Source: DASQEH01 sp038237745 (GTDB lineage Bacteria > Actinomycetota > Actinomycetes > Propionibacteriales > Nocardioidaceae). From it: a stretch of DNA of 64,000 nt. This document shows positions 7,932-15,912 of the stretch, in pieces. The first letter of the stretch is position 1; each line of letters begins with the position of its first letter. The stretch covers positions 1 through 64,000 of the forward strand of contig JBBRYJ010000013.1 in NCBI GenBank assembly GCA_038237745.1, read 5' to 3'. The position numbers were made by a program, and so were the translations under genes. A model generated the notes under the pieces. That model did not search any database. It saw nothing but the letters and a program-made list of their open reading frames with translations, and was not told the origin of the DNA.

Positions 7932-9761
7932 TCAGCCTTCAGCGCCGGGTCCCATGGCGTTGGCAAGAGCCTGCGCGGCATTCACCAAACCCAAGTGACT
8001 GAAAGCCTGCGGGAAGTTGCCGAGCAGCTCACCGCTCGCAGGGTCGACCTGTTCAGCGAACAGCCCAAGCTCCGATGCGTAGCCCGCAGCACGTTCCAAC
8101 ACGTCAGTCGAGCGTTCGACCTGACCGGTGAGAGCCAGGGCGTGGGCAAGCCAGAACGTGCACAGCAGGAACGTTCCCTCGGGCTCGGCGAACCCGTCGT
8201 CACCGAGATACCGATAGATGAGTCCTCGCTCGTCCTTGAGCCTATCTGCGACCGCGTCGATGGTTGCCAGCAGCCTGGCGTCGGATGGAGGCAGGAAACC
8301 CACGATCGCCAGGAGGAGTGCGGACGCATCGAGGTCATCCGACCCGAACGACTGGGCGAATGCCCCTGCGGTGTCACTCCAGCCCGAGGACAGGATGGCT
8401 GCTCGCAGGTCGTCGCGTTCGCACGCCCACGTGCTGCTGCGAACTTCGTCGAGGAGGAGCCTGTCGGCCATCTTGAGACCGCGATCCAGCGCCACCCAGC
8501 ACATCAGCTTGCTGTGCAGGAAGGGCTGCGCCGGACCGCGCATCTCCCAGATGCCCTGGTCGTCCTCCCGCCAGCGTGCCGCCGCAAGGTCAACCGCTGA
8601 GACGAGGAAGGCTTTTGTGTGTTCGTCGAGCCCTCCGAGCTGCTCACGCAGCGTGTACGCCGCGTCGAGAAGTGCGCCGTACACGTCAAGCTGGCGTTGA
8701 CCCCAAGCCTCATTGCCGACGCGGACCGGTCCGCTGCCTCTCCAGCCCGACAGATGTGGGAGCTCCCGTTCCGAGAGGTCGCGCTCACCCCCGATGCCGT
8801 ACATGATCTGCAGATGCACCCCACGTTCGAGCTGGGTGGCTGCCGCTCTTGCCATGAAGGCGAAGAACCGACCCGCCTCATCGGGACATGCGGCCACATA
8901 CAGTCCCTGCAACGTCATGCTGGCATCGCGTACCCACGTGAAGCGGTAGTCCCATGTCCGACCGCTCCCGACCCCCTCGGGCAGGCTCGTCGTCGCAGCA
9001 GCGACCACTGCACCGCTTCGGGCATACGTCAGCCCCTGCAGCACGACTCCGCTGTGATGGACAAGGTCACGCAACGGTCCCTCGTACCGCTGATGAAGCT
9101 CTGACCAGCTTCGCCACGCATTCTCGGTGTCCTGCAACCGGCGACGGATGTTGCGTCTCTTCCACGCCGTCGGAGCGGGTGCCCAAGCGTCCCCCTGCTC
9201 CAGCGCGAACGCCAATGTCTGCCCCTGCCTCAGCTCCACCCGCCCGACTGCGCGACCTTGCTCGATCTCCAGGGTCAGCTCCGAACTGAGGACAAGGACG
9301 GTGGCGCCGCCGTCGGCCACGATGGCTCCATCGGAGCGAGTCAGGCGCGGGTGTATCAGACCGAACTCTGGGCGCGGTACGAACTCGACGCGGACGGGCA
9401 CGGGACCGCGGAGGCACTGGACATACCGGAGGAGCACGCCGGGTGACGACAGTCCGAGCTGGTGCCCGTGTTCACGAGCACCGAGAGCCAGCGCGTCGGT
9501 GACGAGGAGCTCGCCTTCCGGGGACGTCCAGGTCGTGTCCAGCACAAGGCTCGAGCGGCGGTAGTGACGTGTCGACGTGAAGCTCGGCGTATCCGGCGCG
9601 ACCAGGAAGTGCCCTCCCTCGTCATCGAGGAGCCGAGAGAACACAGCCGGGCTGTCGAAGCGGGGTAGGCACAGCCAGTCCACTGACCCCGCCGAGGTGA
9701 CGAGCGCTGCACCGCCGCAGTCGGAAAGCAACCCGTGATCGCCTATCGGCACATCGCTCAT
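7932..9761 (-). CDS. GH15 family glycoside hydrolase (glucoamylase/trehalase-like)
   Basis: The 609-residue cytoplasmic-looking protein (no signal peptide) starts with IGDHGLLSDCGGAALVTSAGSVDWLCLPRFDSPAVF, the N-terminal beta-sandwich opening of bacterial GH15 proteins. The catalytic (alpha/alpha)6 barrel begins near the motif GRTWDYRFTWVRDASM. Later blocks include NEAWGQRQLDVYGALLDAA and EGTFLLCTFWLA. In actinobacteria these enzymes hydrolyse trehalose or alpha-1,4-glucans. I cannot separate the two from sequence alone. Its 3' neighbour is a half transporter gene, so a sugar uptake-and-cleavage pair may once have existed. The ATG at 9761 gives the expected N-terminus. Confidence 0.88.
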   Translation of the reverse strand: MSDVPIGDHGLLSDCGGAALVTSAGSVDWLCLPRFDSPAVFSRLLDDEGGHFLVAPDTPSFTSTRHYRRSSLVLDTTWTSPEGELLVTDALALGAREHGHQLGLSSPGVLLRYVQCLRGPVPVRVEFVPRPEFGLIHPRLTRSDGAIVADGGATVLVLSSELTLEIEQGRAVGRVELRQGQTLAFALEQGDAWAPAPTAWKRRNIRRRLQDTENAWRSWSELHQRYEGPLRDLVHHSGVVLQGLTYARSGAVVAAATTSLPEGVGSGRTWDYRFTWVRDASMTLQGLYVAACPDEAGRFFAFMARAAATQLERGVHLQIMYGIGGERDLSERELPHLSGWRGSGPVRVGNEAWGQRQLDVYGALLDAAYTLREQLGGLDEHTKAFLVSAVDLAAARWREDDQGIWEMRGPAQPFLHSKLMCWVALDRGLKMADRLLLDEVRSSTWACERDDLRAAILSSGWSDTAGAFAQSFGSDDLDASALLLAIVGFLPPSDARLLATIDAVADRLKDERGLIYRYLGDDGFAEPEGTFLLCTFWLAHALALTGQVERSTDVLERAAGYASELGLFAEQVDPASGELLGNFPQAFSHLGLVNAAQALANAMGPGAEG

Positions 9762-10322
9762 GACTCAAGTAGACCCCATCGCAGGCGCCGGACGACCGCA
9801 GGACCTCCCTCGACCGGCTACCGGCAGGTGCCGCTTGCGGTGTCAGACTTCGACGGGCCTGGACCCGCCAGGTGTCTCAGCCACGATCGTCCCATGGGCA
9901 CGTCCGTTGCTCGTCTGCGGCTGATCACGCCAGCCCGCGGATGCAAATTCGTGGACCCTCGCCCCCGACGAAAATCACTGCCGCACTGCACCTCTTCCGG
10001 TCCGCCGGCTTCATGGATGGTGTTCGGTCCGACGCGTGGAATCAAGGACGGCCAGAGTGCCGCGCGTGGCTGGAGCGCTCGGAGTTCAGATGACCTACAG
10101 GGCTCGCGAGCGTAAGTTTCCCGCGACGGCAGGGACGATGATGGCTGAGTGCTCACGCGGATCGAAGACGCCATCTCGCAGATCGAGCCGCATCGTTAGT
10201 CGGAATCTACATAGGGCTGCAGTGCGGCAACGATGTCGGCCAGGTACTCCCGGGCGACAAGTCTCCAATTGTCTGGACAACAGAAGCGCGACAGGTGGTG
10301 GCGCAGGATGGCACATCGGACT
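9762..10322. other. Gene-free stretch
   Basis: About 560 bp with short, unrelated open frames only. I see no RNA gene. The left end must hold the promoter of the leftward GH15 gene. The stretch merges into a VOC-like remnant at its right end. Confidence 0.45.
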
Positions 10323-10472
10323 TTCGCGGGCCCTGCGTCCACGGTCGTGTTCGGCCCGACAAGCAGCTACAACCCGCATCTGACGCATCCGGTGGCTGGG
10401 TTCGGAGTCGACGATCTCGAAGCAGCCTTCAGCGAGCTGCTTACGGCCGGCATCGAGATCGCACTGCGGATT
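10323..10472 (+). pseudogene. Possible VOC-family remnant
   Basis: One frame reads HPVAGFGVDDLEAAFSELLTAGIEI, matching the start of a VOC half-domain (strand, helix, strand). About 50 residues of such sequence are visible, with no typical DPDGN-like end and no plausible start. The frame then runs into the end of the decarboxylase gene on the other strand. Assignment to a broken VOC gene is plausible but weaker than for the other three remnants. Confidence 0.35.
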
Positions 10473-10505
10473 CACAAGACCACCGAGGACCTTCCTCTGG
10501 GCCAC

Positions 10506-11897
10506 TCAGCTGACGCAGCGCAGGATCGCTTCGACGGACCTGTCCACGTCGGACTCGTCTGTGAGCCAGTTCGACACCGAGATGCGCATCGCGGCCTTTC
10601 CCTGCCACGTCGTCCCCGTCAAGAAGCAGGTGCCATCGCGCTGTACGCGCTGTATGACACGCCGGGTATGCGCGTCGTGGTCGCCGTCCGGCGACAGGAA
10701 CCGTACGAGAGCCTGGTTGAGCACCACCTCGTTGAGCAGCTCGACCCCGTCGGCGGCAGCCAGCTGGCGGGCGAAACGTTGAGCCAGTGAACAGCAACGC
10801 TCCACCAGATCGACGACCCCGCTGCGTCCCATCGCTCGTAGGGCTGCATAGACGGGGAATCCGCGAGCGCGTCGGGAGAACTCAGGGTTGTACTCCATCG
10901 CGTCTCGCTCCCCGTCGGCGGCATGGACGAGGTAGCTCGCTCGTACGCCCATCGACGCCCGGTGAGCATCGGGATGGGCACAGAAGACCAGCCCGGAGTC
11001 GTAGGGGACGTTGAGCCACTTGTGGGCATCCGTCGACCACGAGTCCGCTCTGTCGACGCCCGCAACCAGCGCTCGCAACCTCGGACTCGCCGCGGCCCAG
11101 AGGCCGAACGCCCCATCGACATGCACCCAGGCGCCAGAGTCGTGGGCCGAATCGCAGATCTCGGACAGGTCGTCGACGCTACCGGTGTTGACGTTGCCGG
11201 CCTGCGCACAGACGATCGCCGGGCCCGTAGTTACAGCAAGGGCCTCACGGAGGAGGTCCGTCCTCATCCGGCCTTGGGCGTCCACCTCGACCGACGTGAT
11301 GGCGGCGGTTCCGATACCGAGGAGCCGCAACGCGCGGTCGATGGTGACGTGCCGCTCGCCACCCACGAACACCCGAACCGGTGGAGCCCCGACCAGACCG
11401 TCTACCTCGACATCCCAGCCCTGTCGGCGCAGCACCTCGTGGCGAGCAACCGCCAAGCCGGTGACGTTTGCCATCTGCGCGCCGGTGACGAAGCCGAGCG
11501 ACACGTGCGCCGGCAGTGTGAACAGCTCCGCGAGCCATCGGCCAGCCACCTCCTCCACGACTGCGGCTGGGGGCCCACCCACATACAGTCCGGCGTTCTG
11601 GTCCCAGGTCGTGGTCAGCCAGTCCGCCGCCAGCGCGGCTGGAGTGGCGCCCCCGATGACGAAACCGAAGAAGCGTCCGCTCGAGACGGCCAGCAGGCCG
11701 GGTTCGACGGCGTCCGCCAGAGCAGCGATCACGTCAGCCGGGTCCGAGGGCCGTTCCGGCAGCGGGCCGTCGAGTGCGGCGCGGAGCTCGTAGAGACCTG
11801 CGCTTCCGGCGACTGGCCTGTTCGGGAGGCTCGCAAGGTACGTCGAAGCACGCAGGAATGCTTCGTCGAGGGCGCCTTTCCAGTCGGGTTCCTGCAT
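10506..11897 (-). CDS. PLP-dependent group II amino-acid decarboxylase family protein
   Basis: The 463-residue protein belongs to the aromatic-L-amino-acid/glutamate decarboxylase family (fold type I). Visible motifs are SSGRFFGFVIGGATPAALAADWL, GFVTGAQMANVTGLAVARHEVL, HVDGAFGLWAA (the PLP-binding Asp-x-Ala-like block), and the Schiff-base lysine in WSTDAHKWLNVPYDSG. Family enzymes decarboxylate aromatic amino acids, glutamate, aspartate or diaminobutyrate; the substrate is not predictable here. The ATG at 11897 fits the normal N-terminus. An inverted repeat (11927-11950) lies just upstream. Confidence 0.88.
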   Translation of the reverse strand: MQEPDWKGALDEAFLRASTYLASLPNRPVAGSAGLYELRAALDGPLPERPSDPADVIAALADAVEPGLLAVSSGRFFGFVIGGATPAALAADWLTTTWDQNAGLYVGGPPAAVVEEVAGRWLAELFTLPAHVSLGFVTGAQMANVTGLAVARHEVLRRQGWDVEVDGLVGAPPVRVFVGGERHVTIDRALRLLGIGTAAITSVEVDAQGRMRTDLLREALAVTTGPAIVCAQAGNVNTGSVDDLSEICDSAHDSGAWVHVDGAFGLWAAASPRLRALVAGVDRADSWSTDAHKWLNVPYDSGLVFCAHPDAHRASMGVRASYLVHAADGERDAMEYNPEFSRRARGFPVYAALRAMGRSGVVDLVERCCSLAQRFARQLAAADGVELLNEVVLNQALVRFLSPDGDHDAHTRRVIQRVQRDGTCFLTGTTWQGKAAMRISVSNWLTDESDVDRSVEAILRCVS

Positions 11898-11926
11898 GAG
11901 GTGCCTCCCGTCTCACGTGTGTCGAA

Positions 11927-11950
11927 CTTCCGCATACTCTCACGCGGAAG
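11927..11950. promoter_or_regulatory. Inverted repeat upstream of the decarboxylase gene
   Basis: Arms CTTCCGC (11927-11933) and GCGGAAG (11944-11950) flank 10 bp. The repeat ends 30 bp before the start codon of the leftward decarboxylase gene, a place fitting an operator or a leader hairpin. No adjacent regulator is present. Confidence 0.35.
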
Positions 11951-12106
11951 CAGAGTCGGTGACCAGGCCGTCGGGCGTCCATTCACCACTTCGCCGGACA
12001 CGCGCTAGCTCCCGAAGCAGCCGTCCCGGGCCTATCAAACGCGGGCGAAGCCGGGTCCGAAGCCGAGAGCGCGGCCGCCGGCAGAAACCAGGCTGAGGAG
12101 TAGGTT

Positions 12107-12127
12107 CCACGCGAGCCGTCGACCCGA
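12107..12127 (+). repeat. 21-bp direct repeat, copy 1
   Basis: This 21-bp sequence (begins CCACGCGAGCC, ends TCGACCCGA) recurs perfectly at 13306-13326 in the same orientation. Copy 1 forms the leader of the SRPBCC gene and ends 12 bp before its ATG. Confidence 0.85.
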
Positions 12128-12139
12128 AGGAGAGACTCC

Positions 12140-12568
12140 ATGGCAAACATCGTGGCCACAGCGACCACGGAGATCACCGGGTCGACCGGGCAGGTGTGGG
12201 CCGCGCTCACCGACCCCGAGCTGATCAAGAAGTATATGTTCGGATCCCAGGTCTTTACAGACTGGCACGAGGGGAGCTCGATCCTGTGGAAGGGCGAGTA
12301 CGAGGGCAAGGCGTATGAGGACAAGGGCAACATCGTCGCAGTCGACACCAACAAGCGGCTCGAGGTCACGCACTTCAGCCCCCTGAGCCAGCAGGAAGAC
12401 GTTCCGGAGAACTACCACACGCTGGTTTACGAGCTCGAGGATCACGGTGATACGACGCGTGTGTCACTGAGCCAGGACAACAACGCGAGCGAAGAGGGGG
12501 CCGCCAACGCGAAAGGCACCTGGGAGATGCTGCTCGCCGGCCTTAAGCAGGTCGTCGAGTCCGGCTGA
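12140..12568 (+). CDS. SRPBCC (AHSA1/START-like) domain protein
   Basis: The 142-residue protein is a single SRPBCC fold. It starts with ATTEITGSTGQVWAALTDPELIKKYMFG, the strand-helix opening of the AHSA1-like group, then SSILWKGEYEGK, and it ends with the long C-terminal helix ANAKGTWEMLLAGLKQVVES. Such proteins bind hydrophobic ligands or act as Hsp90 co-activators in eukaryotes; in bacteria the roles are mostly unknown. A strong ribosome site (GAAGGAGAG) precedes the ATG. The gene sits between the two copies of a 21-bp direct repeat. Confidence 0.85.
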   Translation: MANIVATATTEITGSTGQVWAALTDPELIKKYMFGSQVFTDWHEGSSILWKGEYEGKAYEDKGNIVAVDTNKRLEVTHFSPLSQQEDVPENYHTLVYELEDHGDTTRVSLSQDNNASEEGAANAKGTWEMLLAGLKQVVESG

Positions 12569-12580
12569 CTCCACAGGCGC

Positions 12581-12732
12581 CCTCTCGTGCGCGTTCTCCA
12601 GATCCTCGACCAGGACGTCGAAATGTATTCCGTCGTACCACTCAAATGGCCACCCCCCGACCATCTGCGAGCAGAACTGGGCTAGCGCCAGCTGGTCAGG
12701 GCCGTGGAGAACGATGTCCCGGATCCACCCGA
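12581..12732 (-). pseudogene. VOC-family remnant with internal deletion
   Basis: On the minus strand VGWIRDIVLHGPDQLALAQFCSQMVGG matches the N-terminus of a VOC protein (GWIRDIVL is typical), then the sequence jumps to WYDGIHFDVLVEDLENAHERA, which belongs to the second half. The piece between them, normally dozens of residues, is missing. The following residues do not match. It lies antisense between the SRPBCC and cupin genes. I interpret it as a decayed gene. Confidence 0.6.
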
Positions 12733-12798
12733 CGTTGCGGGATGGAATCTCGAGCCGTCCGGTCGACACGCCGGCAGAGGAGTGGTCATGCTTATCCA

Positions 12799-13278
12799 AT
12801 GGAGTTGGACGTAACACGTGAGCCCGCCGTGATCAGGGCGGGAACGACGGTTGGCGTATCTCTGGGCACCTCGGGTCGAGGGCAACTGAAGGTCCTCAAC
12901 CAGGCCGGTTCCGAGACCGGCTACGCGCTTGTCGAGGGGGCTCACCCGGTCGGCGAGCCGCGCATCCGTGACCACGTGCACTCCCGACACGAGGAGACTT
13001 TCGTCGTGCTGGAGGGAGAGTACGAGGTACGCCTCGGCGACGATATCGTGCTGGCGCGGGCCGGGGACTACGTCTTCATCCCGCGCGGCACGCCGCACAC
13101 CTACCGCAACGCCTCCTCAGAGCCGGCCAGAGTCCTCAACATCATCAGTCCTCCGGACGGCGTCCAGCTCCTGGCGGAGCTCGGCGAGCTTGCCGGAAAG
13201 AGTGTCGACGAGGCGCAGCTCGCCGATATCCATGCTCGGCACGACGCCTTTCTGGTGCCACCTCTGCCGGACTGGTAG
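12799..13278 (+). CDS. Cupin-domain protein
   Basis: The 159-residue protein carries a single cupin barrel. Motif 1 reads HVHSRHEETFVVLEGEYEV (the usual H-x-H-x(3-4)-E metal ligands) and motif 2 reads GDYVFIPRGTPHTYRNAS with the second-motif His. It ends in a helical tail (AELGELAGKSVDEAQLADI...). Small cupins of this type act as metal-dependent dioxygenases, isomerases or binding proteins; the substrate is unknown. I use the ATG at 12799, since the frame before it is open but overlaps a VOC remnant. The second 21-bp repeat copy lies 28 bp after the stop. Confidence 0.85.
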   Translation: MELDVTREPAVIRAGTTVGVSLGTSGRGQLKVLNQAGSETGYALVEGAHPVGEPRIRDHVHSRHEETFVVLEGEYEVRLGDDIVLARAGDYVFIPRGTPHTYRNASSEPARVLNIISPPDGVQLLAELGELAGKSVDEAQLADIHARHDAFLVPPLPDW

Positions 13279-13305
13279 GCCGAGTTCCCGGGGGCGGCGT
13301 CAGGG

Positions 13306-13326
13306 CCACGCGAGCCGTCGACCCGA
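13306..13326 (+). repeat. 21-bp direct repeat, copy 2
   Basis: Perfect copy of 12107-12127, in the same orientation, 28 bp after the cupin stop. The pair brackets a 1.2-kb segment holding the SRPBCC gene, a VOC remnant and the cupin gene. Confidence 0.85.
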
Positions 13327-13442
13327 GCCCAGTCCTCCAGGGTCATCAACCACCTACTCCCAGGTAGGTACGCTCACACCAGCCCAAGGTGGTCGGCTGA
13401 GACCTCGAGAACCGCGAGGGCGTAGGCAGTAGTGACGTACGC

Positions 13443-13473
13443 TTGACTGTTTCGCCCCATAGTCGGCTATAGA
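13443..13473 (+). promoter_or_regulatory. Candidate sigma-70-like promoter for the one-TM envelope protein gene
   Basis: TTGACT (13443-13448) and TATAGA (13468-13473) are separated by 19 bp, slightly long. A perfect 12-bp palindrome, CTCTCATGAGAG (13489-13500), follows and could be an operator. There is about 180 bp to the chosen start at 13651. Confidence 0.4.
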
Positions 13474-13650
13474 GATATTTGTCACTACCTCTCATGAGAG
13501 TCGTCAGCTGGGGCTTGTTTTGTCAGCGTGGAGGAACGGGAAGGGTCACGGAGTAATGCTGATCACCGCAGCGGAGCCCATCACCTACCTCATGGGTGCG
13601 CTCCGACTTCGCCCTGCCGGATGCGTAGCCGGCTATCGGGCTTCCTCCCC

Positions 13651-14499
13651 ATGCACCAGGTGATGGCTCCCGGGGCGGAGGGGCAGCCTTCCGGGCGCGA
13701 CGGTCCGGAAGCGCTCGAAGCAGCCGACGTATCCACAACCGGCAGAGCTCAGGCCGACGCCAGTGACGAATCAACGCCACTGCCAGGATCCGGGGACCAG
13801 TCAGCCATCGTGCGCGGGGTGTATCCACCGGTCACCGAACGCACGCCGCCAGGCCGACTGATCATATTCGTAGCCATCAATGCCGTGCTCCTCCTGGCTG
13901 CTAGCGGGGTCCTGCTGGTCCGCGATGCAGTCCAGTCCTCGCGCGCTACTCCTAGCTCGCCGGTAGGAGCCACCATCACGTCTCAGGTATCCCTCGGACC
14001 CGGACGCATCGTAACCGCCTCGGATCACATCGTCTTCGACCAGGCAGTCTCGTCTGTGCACGTCCTGGTGCCCGAGCCCTCGCTAGGCGTAGGCCGGGGC
14101 AGTTTCACCCCTAGAGTCGACAGCCTCGTCATTGTGAACGGCAACGGCGACCCGGTAGTTGGACCGCCATCACTTGGCCCCGGCGCCAGCGTCACCGTAG
14201 ACCTGCCGTCACCAACCCGCTACGTGGACATGATCTACGTGGCCTATGGAACAGTCATGCCAGCCACTCCGCCGTCAAGGAAGGAGTCGCTGGTCCTTGT
14301 CACCCCGCTGATGGTCGAGCCTGGGCCGAGCTCGGGCACGTCGGTACACATCATCGGCGACGGGATCCTCAGTGTCGGCTGCCTCGGACCCAAATCCCGG
14401 GAGGCGGCATGTGGCTCGAAGGACGGACGGGGCTGGACCGTGTCAGACGTCACGACCGCGGCTGTGATCGCGCATACGGGGCAGTTAGCCTCCCCCTAA
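13651..14499 (+). CDS. One-TM envelope protein of an unnamed family (paralogue 1)
   Basis: The ~282-residue protein has a disordered, acidic cytoplasmic N-terminus, then VYPPVTERTPPGRL just before one transmembrane helix (IIFVAINAVLLLAASGVLLV, ~75-95), then a ~180-residue outside domain. The outside domain shows QVSLGPGRIV, VYVAYG-like IYVAYGTVM, and a Cys pair C-x9-CGS before GRGWTV. All of these recur in the protein at 61100-61996, the only other member seen. The start is uncertain (ATG 13651 or 13663, or GTG 13528); I chose one giving the same N-terminal length as the paralogue. It opens the polysaccharide region. No function is known to me. Confidence 0.7.
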   Translation: MHQVMAPGAEGQPSGRDGPEALEAADVSTTGRAQADASDESTPLPGSGDQSAIVRGVYPPVTERTPPGRLIIFVAINAVLLLAASGVLLVRDAVQSSRATPSSPVGATITSQVSLGPGRIVTASDHIVFDQAVSSVHVLVPEPSLGVGRGSFTPRVDSLVIVNGNGDPVVGPPSLGPGASVTVDLPSPTRYVDMIYVAYGTVMPATPPSRKESLVLVTPLMVEPGPSSGTSVHIIGDGILSVGCLGPKSREAACGSKDGRGWTVSDVTTAAVIAHTGQLASP

Positions 14500-14560
14500 T
14501 CTCGCTATCCGTAGCCGCTTAGGGCAATTCTGTAGTCAAAAATCGTCGCTTCGGGAATCG

Positions 14561-14591
14561 CGGGTGTGTTGGCACCCGTCTGTTTGCTTTG
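14561..14591 (+). terminator. Probable Rho-independent terminator after the envelope protein gene
   Basis: Stem CGGGTG (14561-14566) / CACCCG (14573-14578) with a 6-nt loop, followed by a T-rich run (TCTGTTTGCTTTG). It lies 62 bp behind the stop at 14499 and before the polysaccharide genes, separating the two transcripts. Confidence 0.5.
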
Positions 14592-14685
14592 TAGAAACTC
14601 GGGAGTTACCTTCTCTTCACTCAGTCGTTGCTACTAAGACAGCTGTCCCCGCCAGCGGACGGCCTCATCAAAGGATTAACTCAAC

Positions 14686-14802
14686 GTGACATACCGCGCA
14701 CGGGGAGCGTTGACGGCAGCAGCGCCTGGAGTTTGGCCAAAGGCATCCACTCGTGCTGCCACGGACCCAAGAACACCTAAGCCTCTAAGGGCAGAACGAT
14801 GA
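14686..14802 (+). CDS. Possible 38-codon leader ORF coupled to the first glycosyltransferase
   Basis: A GTG-started frame of 38 codons ends in TGA (14800-14802), which overlaps the ATG of the glycosyltransferase at 14799 in ATGA. An AAGGA ribosome-like site sits 10 nt before the GTG. The peptide is basic, rich in Ala, Pro and Arg, without a domain. Such an arrangement can support translational coupling or a leader peptide. It could also be chance; codon usage alone cannot decide for so short a frame. Confidence 0.35.
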   Translation: MTYRARGALTAAAPGVWPKASTRAATDPRTPKPLRAER

Positions 14803-15788
14803 CCGACCCTTCTAAAATCGATGATTTTACGATGCATTGGAGACACAGCGAGTTTCTGCGCTCGGACAGTCAGCCTCGGCTTGCGCCAGTTGTTCAACAG
14901 GGCGCCACCGTACGGGAGTCCGTGAAGTCCAAGCGTGCGACCATCCCTGAGTACGAAGGGTATGAGGCACGTCCGAGCGTGAGCCTCGTCGTCCCTGCTA
15001 TGAACGAGGCGGCAAACATTCCCTGGGTCTTCAACCGCATTCCAGATTTTGTCGGAGAAGTGATTCTCGTAGACGGATACTCACACGATGCTACCGTTGA
15101 AGTAGCCCTACGTGAGCGGCCAGACACTAAGGTGGTTCGTCAGCACGCCAGAGGAAAAGGGTCAGCCCTTCGGACCGGTTTCGCGGCTGCGACAGGCGAC
15201 TATATCGTCATGATTGACGCCGACGGGAGTATGGACCCCGGTGAGATCGAGCTGTTTGTGCGTGCCCTTGACATCGGGTATGACTTCGTCAAGGGCTCAA
15301 GGTATCTGCCGGGTGGTGGGTCAGACGACCTGACTGTGCTACGGAACCTCGGCAATCACGCTTTGAAGACTTCGGTTAACGTATTGTTCCTTGTGCCATT
15401 CACGGACCTCTGCTATGGATACCTGGCACTCCGACGCTCGTGCCTGGAGAGCCTGAAGCTCGTCTCACACGGTTTCGAGATTGAGACGGAGATGGCTATT
15501 CGCGCGGTGAAGGCCGACCTGAAGATCGCCGAGGTTCCGAGCCGCGAGTATGTCCGGAGGAACGGCACGTCGAATCTCAACACCTGGCGAGACGGGCAAC
15601 GAGTTCTGCGCACGCTTGTTCGCCAGCGAGTGAGCCGCCGGCAGCGACCCATTGTCGACTGGCTTCAGGTGCCACACCCGGCCGACCCGATACCGGCGAT
15701 CACTTCTGCCTATGTAGCAGATTCGGGAGTCCTCATCTCTGACGTCGTGGATGCGATCATGCCACCAGCCATTCGGCTGGCCGAATGA
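14799..15788 (+). CDS. Family 2 glycosyltransferase (dolichyl-phosphate-mannose-synthase-like)
   Basis: The 329-residue protein has a GT-A domain: VSLVVPAMNEAANIPWVFNRIP opens it, VILVDGYSHDAT follows, and the metal-binding DXD lies in YIVMIDADGSMDPGEI. The later FVKGSRYLPGGGSDDLTVLRN block is typical of DPM1/GtrB-like enzymes, which transfer sugar to a polyprenyl phosphate. No transmembrane anchor is clear at the C-terminus, where GtrB proteins usually have two helices; this one is closer to soluble DPM1. A priming or undecaprenyl-sugar donor role in the polymer pathway is inferred. It begins the rightward cluster. Confidence 0.88.
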   Translation: MTDPSKIDDFTMHWRHSEFLRSDSQPRLAPVVQQGATVRESVKSKRATIPEYEGYEARPSVSLVVPAMNEAANIPWVFNRIPDFVGEVILVDGYSHDATVEVALRERPDTKVVRQHARGKGSALRTGFAAATGDYIVMIDADGSMDPGEIELFVRALDIGYDFVKGSRYLPGGGSDDLTVLRNLGNHALKTSVNVLFLVPFTDLCYGYLALRRSCLESLKLVSHGFEIETEMAIRAVKADLKIAEVPSREYVRRNGTSNLNTWRDGQRVLRTLVRQRVSRRQRPIVDWLQVPHPADPIPAITSAYVADSGVLISDVVDAIMPPAIRLAE

Positions 15789-15912
15789 GCGTCTTACTCG
15801 ACCATCGGTTAGGAATGATCCAGTGCCGAGTCGTCCGGCGGCAATCGTTAACTGTCGTCTATGGGCACGACACGTGTTGTCGACCCGTGAAGTGAGTTTT
15901 CGGAGGAAGCCC

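Noticed and set aside
6817..7998. A 393-codon open frame on the plus strand over the sigma factor end, the transporter half and the GH15 end
   Set aside because: It overlaps three better-supported genes and its composition is of the arginine-rich kind expected from out-of-frame GC-rich DNA; no domain seen.
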